NCBI GenBank assembly: GCA_036571765.1
Contig: BROE01000003.1
Coordinates: 12,721,955-12,785,954, forward strand
DNA: 64,000 nucleotides
Source: Plecoglossus altivelis
Taxonomy: Eukaryota; Chordata; Actinopteri; Osmeriformes; Plecoglossidae
Reading direction: 5' to 3'
Shown piece after piece: positions 11,279 through 23,300 of this stretch. Below the pieces are notes generated by a model. The model searched no databases. It was given only the letters and a program-made list of their open reading frames with translations, and was not told the DNA's origin. The position numbers and the translations under genes were made by a program. The first letter of the stretch is position 1. Every line of letters begins with the position of its first letter.

Positions 11279-11389
11279 TATTTAAGGAGCGGAACACCTC
11301 CGGTCTGCGCAGCGTGATTACATAGGAATCATACCGGGCGGGACCAGGCATCTCGTGTTAGATGTCACGTCCATGCTTAGGAAACGTGA
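11279..11389 (-). promoter_or_regulatory. ldha: ldha core promoter with GC box and paired HIF-type sites
   Basis: TATA-like TTAAATA lies at 11279-11285. A GC box (GGGCGGG on +) is at 11336-11342. TCACGT at 11365-11370 and ACGTGA at 11384-11389 form an inverted pair of RCGTG cores, the core bound by hypoxia-inducible factor. Mammalian LDHA promoters are HIF targets, so induction by low oxygen is a reasonable inference. An E-box/USF or CREB-type use of the same cores is an alternative. Confidence 0.55.
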
Positions 11390-14300
11390 CCGCTGTAGTC
11401 GATGCAACAATCGCCTACTTTGCGCTCCAGTTGGCAATAGCTATTCTCCAACAGCCGATGTCCATATATATTTATATGTGTACGTGTATATGTGAATGTG
11501 CTGTTCATGATTGTCTAGATGTTATGTTTGCAACAAGCCTTAGCCTATGAGAATCGGCATGCAGAACTAGAAGGCGACTCAATTCATAATAAAGAGTATT
11601 TGCGCACGGTTAACTCATGTGAGTTCAACTGTTACAGTGCAACATAAATGTCTTATTTTCCTCTTCAAACTTTAAAGGATGTACTCTCTAAAGTAGTCCT
11701 CTCCAGGACCTTTTCAAGAGGTGTGCGTAAGTGCTCTGAAATTCGGGAAGTCTACAGTCCAAAACTTTTTTCAATAGAGGAAATATTGCCGCATTAACGT
11801 ATTGCAAAGAACCCTTTTGCGTAGACAACTGTACAGTACACGCCCATCTTTACTGACTTGGACATTTTGTTCTTGCTCACATCCTCCTCCGACGCAGGCA
11901 TGTCATCGCAGTCCAGCCAGTTGTCATAAACGACTCTAGGGCTCCATCGTGTGGTACTTTGCTTTTGTTACCCTTCTGCTGTTGAATGGTTGTTAATCAT
12001 GCGTCGCATCGTCACCGCTCACTGCCCACTTGAATACTGCACATTGAATTCCAATAAATTGATACTCTACTGCGTATCCCTCCTTCCAAACCATTCATGC
12101 AGATGTGCAGATCCAATATACAGTCCTAGATCTACCATCTGTCGCAACACAACAAACTTTTTAACGAATTGGTTCAAACTAGATGTGGCAACTCAGCATT
12201 GCACTTGCATACTCACAACATTGAAGTTATACGAAGCAAATCTCTGGAAAACCAAAGTGGTCAATTTGTTGTGGTTCTTTCGGAAACAGGCATGTTCCAC
12301 GCTGAAAAAACGACCGCAGGTCCGAACCAGGACGACAGCCCGAGCGTATCCCAGCATCTTTGCAGCTCTGGCGCGTAGCTTTTCAGAACAGGCCCACTGT
12401 ATCTCCGTCTACTTCGAGCTGACACCTGGAAGGGAGCCTTTGAAGTTCTCTGTCATGGACTCGAGTACTTAAGCACTAGGATGTGTTTATCACTACGGTA
12501 CATCCAGGTCATACCAGATAAACAGGGTTATAATGGGAATGTTTTCCAGGACTGTACTTCAGAGCCTATTGTTATCACAGTTGCTCACACCTCAGACATT
12601 GAACTTTAACTGTGTAGACATCAGCCTTTTCTGTCTTTGACTCGAATCCAGTGATCCCCGCAGTAGATGATTAGACGGAAACATATGTGTTAGTGGTTAT
12701 AAGGCAGCAGCGATACTGCTGGATATGCTGGATGGATGCCGGCGACCTTTTATTTCGATACGATTAAAGAAAATAAAGAAGTCCATCATCAAGTATCAAG
12801 TTGAAATATCCTGTTCCAATTACAAGTTAGGGTGAATGAAAACAACGGACCTTACACTCAAAGGTTTCTTAGTTTTCCAGCTTTGCAATGTGTAGGTATA
12901 GAATCTTCAGGTAAAATCGATATTTCTTCTTAAGAGTTCATGAGGATTTCTAGTAAACTGTGCATTTTGTAGTTAACAGGGGGGCTTATCTCCAGCTAAC
13001 CAACTATCTGTAGAACTAAAGCCTGGTCAAGGCTAGGGTAAAGGTAAAGAAACTACTGATGAAATAGAACCCTTGATAACAGAGCAGCTGTAAACCATTG
13101 TGTTTGACAGAGTGCGTACTTCTATGACCACTGCAACCAAACTCCATTGAATCTGCGAGGTCCCAGACCATGCGCATGGTGGATGATACCATGTCCCCCA
13201 AAAAACTGGAAACAGCCATTAGCACAGATGTTATGCTGTGCATTCACCATGCGATAGTTTCAAGATTCACTCCTGTTATATTTCTCATGATAGGATATGA
13301 ATCATAATCAATATGTCACGTAGTTAGATCGTAAAGACATTTGAAGATGTGGTTAAGTACTCATATCCACTTTGTGAAATCGACACAGTTGATAAACCAA
13401 TCAGTCTCTCTCACCTTTCGTTCAGATGTTTCGATGTTTTGTCCAAGTCTATAATTGATTTGAGTCGTTCATTTCAGTCAGCCTACTAATTATTGCTAAT
13501 AAAGATGACAATAGATAAGATGCTGCTCAACGAAAAGTATATTGGACTCTCAGGTCAGATGCAAAGGGGACAAGGGTTGATCTTTGCGGTGACCTACCTT
13601 CGGAGGGCCAATCGGATGATCAAATACAGATGGGTAAAGATTGCGCAATGATGAAAGCACAGGCTCTCTCAGAACCATGACACTGGCGTGAGCATGCTGA
13701 TCTCCAGAGATCTATGGTGCTGACAGATCTCGGTCTTTAGGTTTAGAGTTGCCTGGATGTGGACGATCACCTACCTTTTTTTCTTTATCTTTCGCATAAC
13801 GTGTCCGAGCTTTTTCATCACGTCTTTGACCGACTTGCTGAAGTTCTTGTCTCCTGGGATTGTATACCTAACACGAAGATTATTCCATGGTTGAACACTG
13901 CAAGTGTACTGCAAAGTATGTGTAAAATTCCACCAGTAGGGGGAGTCATTTGAAAGCGAATGATTTTATTTCCCTCCAGCAAAAGGGTCTCATTCACATG
14001 CTGTTAAGTGTGTTTTTCATCATCCAACATATGTTCATGATTCAACAGTCACTCTGAAGTTTTATAGGTCTTCATGGGACCAGATTAGATGTCGTGGGTT
14101 TAGGACTGAACAGTTCTGTGTAGACCCCCCCCCCTCCAAAGTCAAAACCAACTTTCCTTAAGCTCTGTCACGGAGGCCCTTCACAGTGGCACCAAGATCA
14201 GCACCAGTAACCCAACCTAAACCCTGGGAGAAGACGAAGAAAGAGAGCAAGACAAAAGCAAGACGAGGCCTTCAGGAAAAGCAATTGAGTGTGGATCCCC

Positions 14301-14840
14301 ACCTCCTCAGACGATGGGACAGATGAACAGGATAGAGACCTAGAGAGCTATGTGTCCTTGACAGATCCTGTAATGATGGTAATCAGTCTCCGCTGGGAAA
14401 CATCACACACTCTCGCTGACAGCGCATGCTTAAGCAGCATGTTCCGTAAGCGTGTCTTCGTGTGCGCGCGCGCGCGTGTCTGCGGGATGGCGCACTGATT
14501 TCCGTGTTCGTGTGCGTGTGCTTGAGGGTTTCTACTAATGTGCGTGTGCAGGCTTGTGTGTATGTGGCTGCGGCTTCCACAGTAGAGAGACAGATCATCC
14601 TCCGCTTGCTGTGTTTTGACCGTGCGGCTTCATACATCATATCCTGTTGTTTCGCATCCATCATGCCAAGAAGAGCTGCAACCCCCCCCTGGAATATTCC
14701 CAAACTTGAAGCATCAACTTCTTATCCCTCTCTAACCTCCCCTTATCAGAACATCTCCAACAGTCTCTCAACAGTCCCCGAAGCCCCCCCTCCCCGGACC
14801 CCCCCCCACACCCACCCACACCCACCCTCTCAGTAGGGTA
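11390..14840. other. ldha upstream intergenic DNA with weak minus-strand exon candidates
   Basis: Complex, mostly A+T-rich sequence with few simple repeats, unlike the rest of the window. Two minus-strand stretches have open frames next to good splice or stop signals (11881-12396 and 13771-13908) but match no protein I know; they are treated as findings. A CG-alternating run at 14463-14478 may adopt Z-form. C runs occur at 14125-14135 and 14765-14820. Confidence 0.5.
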
Positions 14841-16527
14841 CAGCAACGCCGGTTTGTCATGTAACCCACCTGGTGCTCCACAGGGTCAGCTGCCAACACT
14901 ATGTTATTGCACAGGGCATTGGGACCTGTGTAAGCTGTGGGCGATGTCCTACCTGCCCTCGCTGCCTAATGGAAGAATGGAAGGAAATCAAATCACCCAG
15001 CCCCAGACGACGTCCTGCAGCCTGGGTTAGAAATAGAAGCGAGCGGGAGAAAGACCCTGGACTACAAGCACATCAATCACTAGCAGGGTTCTGCTGGGAC
15101 ATGAAGTGTTCGGCACATTCTCCCGACATGGTCCAGACACTTGCTGGGTCCGCTTCAGACCACTTCTTCTCACCCCCCCCCACCACTTGCCAACACAACT
15201 GGCAGACAATCTGCACACCCCAAAAAAAACAATCACAAGTTCAAATCAAAGCCTCTCTCAAAAATGGCTCCCTATTTTAGTCCCCTAAGCTATTTTGAGC
15301 TCTTGGAAAGCCCTCCAGCCACCATTGAATCTTCTTATAATCTCTTTTCTCCTCGTCACCTGTCATCTTCCTCTTCCACTCTTCCTGGTTCTCCTCTCCT
15401 TTTGGGTTTGTTCTCCTTCTCTGGCCCCTCTACCTCAACCTCCTCTCCTTCTTTTGTTTCATTTCTCCCCCTCCTCCCCTTGTCCTTCTCTCCTCTCGTC
15501 CTCTCCTTTTTTTCTTCATTTTTCTTCCTCCTCCACCTCCTCCCTCTCTTCTTTCTTTTCTTCCTAACCTTGTCCTTTCCTCCCCTCCTTCCCTCCTTGT
15601 TCTGCAGCTCTGGGCTCCTGAGGTCTCTCCATGGCTTCCTTCTGTACTCTCATGATAAAGTTCCTAGTGGAGTTCCTTCATTAGCCACCCACAGGCAGAT
15701 TAACCACAACAATAATAGCCCAATCAGCAGCAATTAAAAACTGATAAGGCCGGGACGAGCTTGGATAGGGGGGGGGGGGGGGGCTGGTGAGTGTGTGTGT
15801 AGGGGTGGGGGAGCCAGTGATTGGAAGCTGGGGGCGACTGGGGCTGCGTTGGGAAGGGAGTTAGAGAGAGAATTGGAGAATCGCGGGTGTTTGCATCCTG
15901 CTTCGGAGTGCACAAAGACAGCATCAACACCGATAATTCAGAGGCTGCGCGTGTGTGTGTATGCGCGCGCGGAGCTAGTATCACTCCAGTCACTATCTGC
16001 TCATCAGACCCATTGTTGCCATCAGAGGTGAAATCCATTCCTATTCCCAAGCTCGTCAGGTACTAATTGAAAGGTGACGTCATAATTGGGCGTTCCGAGT
16101 CCTTGTCTGGAAGGAAACCATTTGCAGCTGAATGAGACCTGATCAAACAGACAATCCTGCACTCAGACTCCACGTGCCATGCTGTGGAATCGGATCTCTG
16201 GACACTGGTACCCGACCCAGGGACCGATCTCTGTTTCAGGCTGATGCTTTGAACAGCACTTGTAATTAAGATCGCTCTGGCAGCAGTGTTTACGTGTTTG
16301 GGTTGTGGGTATGTTTGTATGTTTGTGTGCCTGCCATCTTGCCACTGGCCTGCCATTGTTCTGGCAGCCAGATGAAGATGAGAGCAGGTGGGTGGTAGAT
16401 AAGAGTTGGCCTCCAGGCATGCTGGGATTTGCCAGGTATGAGCTGGGGAACAGCTGTGTGGAAATCACACACATGCTAACACGCGCACGCACACACAAGC
16501 ACACTTGTGGTACATATACACACATAT

Positions 16528-16531
<4 letters not shown>

Positions 16532-16581
<50 letters not shown>
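16532..16581. repeat. (CA)25 microsatellite
   Basis: Perfect CA run of about 50 bp. Confidence 0.95.
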
Positions 16582-16585
<4 letters not shown>

Positions 16586-17257
16586 ATTGGTGTTTTTATG
16601 TGAGATCAGAGACCTTGGAAGATGTTCACAGTTAAGCCACAGAAAGGTCTGGCAATCTCCCTCTTCCAGATTTCCGTTATACTGCAAAATATGACTGTAA
16701 AAAAGTGTGTGTATTCTACATATCTATAGGACACCCGGTCTCCCAGCCACCAGTATAGTAACACCCATGTTCACAAGACCAGGGTTGATGTAGTCACGCC
16801 ACTTGGATCACCTCCCACCTGTCTGAGTGAAGATCCCAGTGTGCCTGGTTCAGCATGGTAGGATGAGGCACACAAGCCACACACAGGGGCTGGAGCCTCT
16901 CCTGGGTCCCTGGGTCCCTGGGTCCCTGAGTCCCTGGGTAACTCTTCCACCTGGGACATGGAGTGTCAGTGATAGGATTTGTGAGAAAGAGTGAGAAGAT
17001 TTTGTGAAACGTTGAAGCGAAAATAATTTCCTCTGTGGGCAAATGTAGGTGGGAGCAGTTCCTGGACCGTGGGGGAGATGAGGGAGGAAAGCGAGGAATG
17101 ATATGGAGGTGTGGAGGACAGCGCGAGGCTTCGGAAGGAAGGTTTGGTGGCAATGAGACATGAACGAATTGAATGGCTCCATTTCTCTAAAGGTCAGATG
17201 GATGTGTGAGTCCGTCCTTCCCTCCCTTGCAGCACTCCCACTGCTTCTCTCTTTCTA

Positions 17258-17472
17258 CTAGGTTGGCTCCCACTCATCCCCCTCTCCCCTCCTCTTTCTG
17301 CTAGGTTGGCTCCTACTCATCCCCCTCTCCCCTCCTCTTTCTGCTAGGTTGGCTCCCACTCATCCCCCTCTCCCCTCCTCTTTCTACTAGGTTGGCTCCC
17401 ACTCATCCCCCTCTCCCCTCCTCTTTCTACTAGGTTGGCTCCCACTCATCCCCCTCTCCCCTCCTCTTCTCT
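17258..17472. repeat. 43-bp minisatellite, 5 copies
   Basis: The unit begins CTAGGTTGGCTCCCACTCAT and continues into a C/T-rich tail. Copies start at 17258, 17301, 17344, 17387 and 17430 and differ at only one or two positions. It grades into a pyrimidine-rich tract to about 17725. Confidence 0.95.
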
Positions 17473-17936
17473 CTACCTGCTTCCACCAGCCACACACGAT
17501 CATCGTTCCCTCGCTCCTCCTCCTGCTCCTACCGCAGGGGTATTCTCCATCTTTCTCTTCCAAAGGTCTCTCTCTTTCTTTTCTCTCGCTCGCTCCCCTT
17601 CACCATCTCACTCGTTCTCTCTTTCGCTGCCACATTTTCTCTGTCTGTCGGTTCTGTCTGTTTTCCTCCCTCCCTTCCCTCCCTCTCTCGCTGGCCTTTC
17701 CCCTATCCTCCCATCCCAGCATCTATTTCACAGATGACAGGCTTCATGTGTGTAACTCAGCAGATGCCAGGGTGGAGTGCCTGACCAACTGTTTTAACTC
17801 CAATCAGACTTTATTGCTCTCCGGAGGACCAGAGCGACACCCCCTGCCAGCATGACATTTTCCCTGCTTTCAGTGGGAGGTGTGTGGGCGAGAGAGGAGG
17901 ATGGGAGGAAAGAAATAATGGAGGAATGGGTGTGTG

Positions 17937-17973
<37 letters not shown>

Positions 17974-18184
17974 GGGGGTGTTGGTCCAGGCAGGGGGCTG
18001 ATGGGAAAAAGTGGACAGTCATGACCCCCTGTGCCTGGTGAGGGGCCATCCAAACCATTGGTTTCAATCAGCCTGGCCATGTGTGTGTGTCAACGTGTGT
18101 TAAACGTGTGCATGGCTGTGTGTGCGTGGGTGTCACAGTATGTGTGTTGGAGTGTGCAGAGAGGGTTTGCGTCAAGAGGGACGG

Positions 18185-18495
18185 TACGTGCTAACTGTAA
18201 TTGTGTGTGTGCAGGGTGTGTGTGCATGCTGGTGTGTGTGTGGGTGTGTGTGTGTGCGCGTGTGTGTGGGTGTGCATGCTGGTGTGTGTGTGTGGTGTGT
18301 GCGCGTGCTGGTGTGTGTGTGTGTGTGTGCGTGCGTGTGTGTGTGTGTGTGCGCATGCCGGTGTGTGTGTGTGGTGTGTGCGCATGCTGGTGTGTGTGTG
18401 TGTGTGCGTGTGTGTGTGTGTGTGCGCATGCCGGTGTGTGTGTGTGTGCGCATGCTGGCGTGCGTGTGTGTGTGCGTGTGTGTGTGTATGTGTGA
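18185..18495. repeat. Long TG/CG/CA-alternating block
   Basis: About 310 bp of almost unbroken purine-pyrimidine alternation, with recurring GCGCATGC(T/C)GG islands about every 50-60 bp, which points to higher-order duplication. It gives false Cys/Val-rich and His/Thr-rich frames on the two strands. Confidence 0.9.
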
Positions 18496-19472
18496 GGTGC
18501 AGGCCAGTGTCAGCAGGGATGGAGATGTCGGCGGTAATGCATCTGCCACAGTCGCTCCCTGCCGACATCTCCAGCCACCCCTACATCACGCTTGTCTGTC
18601 GTCTCCTTCCCCCTCTCCATCCATCTCTCCCTCTCTCTTACATCCTCCCCACCTCACACCCTCTCTCCCTCCCTCCTTCCCTCCCTCGCTCCCTTGCTTT
18701 GAGCCAGAGACAAAAGCGCCAAGGCCACAGGAAATGACTGCAGCCGTACATTTAAACTGGGATTCACATAAATCCCTCTTATTTTCATGGCCATAACCAG
18801 AGTACTAAAGTTGCAGTGTTCGGTGGGCCAACTCTCCAGACATCACGTGACCATCACTAAAAACATTAACTCCGCAAAGGGTAACAATGTAGAATAAATG
18901 AAAATATGAGAAATAGAATCCCCAACGCTTGTGTGAAATGTCATCCTTTTGTCCAAATTGCTTGTGTCACAGTGGCAAGGCATGCCTCTCCAAAGCTGAT
19001 TGGCTGAAACAGGACTGATGGAACACAATTGGCTAGAATGTAGCGTTAAACCCCAAACTACATTTCCTTTCTACTGGCAGTGAGATGTCTGGGTTGTTCA
19101 ACTCTCTAAGGGCGCTCTCTCAACATGTTGACAAAGGACAAAACTTTTTACTGACGAAAATTCTGTCTATTGTACCTTTCATATATCTTGGCAATAATAC
19201 ATGGTGTGCCTCAGGAATTCTGTGTGTTCCTGCAGTATATGGGAGGATGTTCGGGGCTGTAGAAGACAGCTGAGCGCTGAGGGACATTGTGTACGGGGGT
19301 AAGCGGGCACAGCCACAGCACATCTATGGGACTGCGTGAATCTTCTCCTCTCTAATCAGGTTTACTGCGACAGCCACGCGGATGTGAAGTCACCTTGACC
19401 AAACTCAGTATTCAGTGGTTATTACACAGCTCCCCTCCCAGGCATGAGCGTGCATGCGTGCGCGCGCCCACG

Positions 19473-19513
<41 letters not shown>

Positions 19514-19904
19514 ACACTCATGCAGGCATGTGCTTAGTCATATGCACGCACACTCATGCACGCACATGCTCAGTCGGGGGTGCATGCTTGCACGCACGCT
19601 CACCCACACACATGCTCGGCCGTGGGCGCACGCTTGCACGCACGCTCGCACACTCGCACACGCTGAATTACAGTTGACTTGGCTTTGTTACAGGGAAAGA
19701 GAGGATGACATTGCCGAGAGCGCCTTTCCAATTGGCCAGAGAGCAGAGCCTGCCTTGGAATGGGTGAGGCATTACCAAGGGCAACTGCTTTGCACTCCGT
19801 GTAGGACACACAATCACGGAGAGGTCACCTGTATTGCTAGCCAGCCACACGTTCTGCCACCTCGTCAGACAGCGGGACAAACCGAACGGCTTGGCTGGGT
19901 TTAA

Positions 19905-20350
19905 TAGGTTTAAGGTGTCATGAATTGCATTCTTATGACAATAAAGCTCAACCTGATCGTAAAGGACGGGTTAGTCCTGAAGCGAAGGTGCGTGGCTACT
20001 GCAGCAGCCTTCAGACAGATCCCGCATCTCCAGACGCTCGACGAGCGAGCGCATCTCAACGATGACGTGGGCTCGGATCGCAGGCATTCCTGCTTAGCAT
20101 ATGGCGGGGTTCTAAATAGCGGGGCTTTAATTGTGCGAGCGATTATGTGGACGTTAATATGGTCAATGAAGTCCTTCATGCTGCTTGCAGCACCACTAAC
20201 TTTGGCCCTGTAATTACTCAGGCGCACCCAGCCAAACTAATTATACACACCAGTGCTAAGCTCTCCAAATGATTGCCAACAATTTGCTTCTTATACACCA
20301 ATTATTTACATAGTAATCACCACAGGTCCTGATTAGTGAGTGAACACGCA
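19905..20350. promoter_or_regulatory. Candidate conserved non-coding element
   Basis: About 450 bp of complex sequence free of simple repeats between two repeat-rich zones. It carries many TAAT/ATTA homeodomain-type cores (around 20128, 20155, 20213, 20240, 20300 and 20335). Frames here are short and unlike known proteins. The look is that of a vertebrate developmental enhancer. Conservation itself cannot be seen from one sequence. Confidence 0.35.
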
Positions 20351-23300
20351 GTCTGTTTGTATACTTGTGTGTGCCTGTAACCAACCCCCCCCACCCCCCT
20401 TTCTTTTGTGTTGCGTGGTGTCTTAACGGTCTACTATACCAAATCTCAAATGTTATTTCAGTAGTTTAAAAAAAAGCTGTAGTATGCCTGTGGCTGGCTT
20501 CCTGTCTCCATCTCTGTGCTTGTTGCTAGGTGGACAACTGTCTGGTTTGATCAAGGGTTGTGGGTCACTGCATGTCTCTCTCAGTGGACGGCTACTGTAA
20601 GCTGTACATACCTGGATTTCCGCCATACAAACAGGGCAGCTGCAGGACTGTCCTGATTGATGAAGGCTGGGCAACCAAATTATATTTGTTACTAATAATA
20701 ATCGTTTCATTTTGTGTCAATAGTGTGTGTCGTTGAAATGTTTCACCAGCAGAGAGCAGTGGAGTTACAGCTTTGCCTTGTCAGAGACGTGTGTGTGTGT
20801 GTGTGTGTTGCAATACCTGCTCCCTGAGTAGTCTCACATGTGTGTTTATACCTGTGTTGCATGTGTGTTGATACTGAAGTCATCTAGTCATCTTAGTCAT
20901 CTAGTCATCTATTGTTTTCTGCGGTCATAGCTTTTGTGTGCATGTGGCGGTCTTGTAAAACATGATGGAAATGCACTGCAAGATTTCAATGTAGAGCGAT
21001 CTCTCTCTCTCCCTGTCTCTCTCTGACTCTCTCTCACCCTCTCTCTCTCTCTCTCTCTGCCTCTCTCACTCCCTCTCTCTTTCTCTCTCTCGCATACACA
21101 CGCAGGAGATTGAAACAGGAACCAACTAGATCCATCCTGTCTGTCTAATTATTGTTTCTTAGTGTAGGGGATCTCTATCAGCTAACCTGCTTGGGTTTTT
21201 TCCAGGCATCCCTTTCTGTCAGTGCCACCGAGGGGGGGGCATTTCCTTTGGGGGGGGGGGTCTCCTGGATCGAAGTCATCTCGGTGGCGGTTCGTCCCAT
21301 TTTTATACCCGGATTTCGTCTCTCTTAGTGGGTTCTATTTTCTTTCTGGTGGTCCGTGGGACCGAGCCCTCATCTCTCTTATCATCTCTCTCTCTTCCTC
21401 TTTCACTCTCGCCCTCTGTCTCCCGCTCCCTCCCTCCTTCTGGCTGTCCCTCCTCCTCCTCTCCCAGCCCATCTTCAGCTGTGCCACATCCAAACACTCC
21501 GGCCCAACAGGTGATAAATGACTGTCATGGCTGACAGGTAAAAAGGCTGTTCATCCCTCCATCATCCTCCATCCCTCTGTCTTCCTTCTCTCTGCCCTCC
21601 AGCTCATAAACGTTTACAGATGGACAGTAATAGTCTCTCCTCTGTCTGACCACCACACACTCATTAATCTAGCCCTAGCAAGCTGGCCAACCGCACACAG
21701 CCCAGCCAACAGCTTCACTCAGCAAGCTAGACATAACCAGTCTGTCACCGGTGAGGCCCGAGTGGATGTGAATGAACGCGTACGCGTGCGAACGCTCCTG
21801 TGTGTGCTGTCGTCGTGTCAACAGCTGTTTGCCCTTTGGAAAATGATGGCCCAAGGAGAATACTTGCCGTTGCTTGTCTGTCTGTGTGCGCGTGCGTGCG
21901 TAAGCGAGAGAGAGAGAGAGTCAGCGCGAAAGAGATAAGGATATGTATGTTGCAAGAGCTCTGCTCCAGGACTGGCGAGCAGAGCGCGCACGATGAAGAT
22001 TCAGCTCCTCTCATTATCTGGTCTGGAGTGATGTTAAGGCGTCTGGCCTCCCTCTCCACTCTCTCATATCCAGAGGTCATTGGATGCTTGCCACGCGTCA
22101 TGCATGTTTCATTTCCTCTCTGGTCTCCTTCTCTTTCTACTCTCTTCCTCTCTTTGTCTCTCCCTCTCCCCCCTTTCTTTGCTCCACCCTCTCATCTGCC
22201 TCCCCCTCTCCTCCTCCTCCCCCCCCACTCACCCCACCACCCGCTCCCTCCACCTAGCTCTGCTGTTGTTTGTCACCCCTCTCCGCCTCTGTGTGCATCT
22301 TTCGCTGCCTCCGTCCCTTTCCTCCCTCCCTCCCTCCCCGTCGATATTTGCCCCTCCCTTCAGCTCTCTCCACCTATCCATCCCCGTTTGCACGTCGGGC
22401 GAGATGGAGCCACGTGTGGCTGCTGTCCACACCAGCTGTATCCCTCTTCCCATGGCGGACACGGAGCTGTGCGGGTCACGCTCACCGTGGGACCGAGCCG
22501 AACGAGCGCGCCGCGGAACTTCAACCCAACGTGCGAGCCACGTGTTAGGTGAACCGAGGGAAGCTTGGTCACGCCTGCGAGCCAGGCGGAGGACAGGGAA
22601 ACAGCCCACTGCGGAGGTGACTGTGCCCAGACAACCTTGACTACGTAGATTAGATGTGTGAAGGTGTCCAGCTGAAACAACAACAGCACACACACACTGT
22701 AAGATGGGGGAGCACTCCAAACAGTCCAGATAATCATGCTGGGTATCCACAATGTTGGCTGTATGTCTGTCTTTAATATGAGAAGTGAGGTTGGTAGAGG
22801 CGGACAGCACTAATAAACAAGAAATGGGGGGCTGTGCAGAATTGAGTTGACAGGATCTGTTGGGTGCTGTAGGCTGGGAATTGCAAGTAAACAGATCCAC
22901 ACAGACATCCCCCCCCCCCCCACACACACACACACACTCATTCTGCTGCAGATTGAGAGGGAAAGATGCATATGGAAAGAAGGGAAGAGGGGATGGGGTG
23001 GAAGGAGAGAAGGAGCAGGAAAGGTGATTAAAAAAGGCCAGGTACAGATGTTTCTGGAAACTTCAAAGCATTGAGAGTGTCAGAGCTGGGCCATGCATTA
23101 TTGAGATGACACCCACCAGCCACCTGGCTCTGACATCACATGCTCTACCCCTCCACCTGGTCCTGGCTCAGCTCAGAGTCCACCCCACCACAGGAACACC
23201 TGGCCAATCAACAAACCCCCCCTGGGATGATTCGCATGTGGGGATCCTCCCCTTGACCAGGCATGTGTTATCCCACTGAGGATGCAGGTCACAGGCTGTT

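Larger units (their letters stand above)
14841..19904. other. Intergenic DNA rich in simple repeats
   Basis: Pyrimidine-rich tract at about 15330-15605, G run near 15768, CREB-type palindrome TGACGTCA at 16075-16082, (CA)n at 16532-16581, 43-bp minisatellite at 17258-17472, TG runs near 17935-17970, long TG/CG/CA-alternating block at 18185-18495, (CA)n at 19475-19507. I saw no exon here. Confidence 0.7.

Noticed and set aside
11951..12472. Plus-strand frame of 173 codons upstream of ldha
   Set aside because: No family resemblance, poor codon composition and no splice context. The opposite strand gives the better (still weak) coding case.
18031..18796. Long Cys/Val-rich and His/Thr-rich frames
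   Set aside because: Both strands of a TG/CA repeat read open in all frames. No non-repeat protein sequence of note.
22229..22933. 234-codon minus-strand frame over a CpG-rich stretch
   Set aside because: Overlaps equally long plus-strand frames in stop-poor C/T-rich DNA. No recognisable domain.
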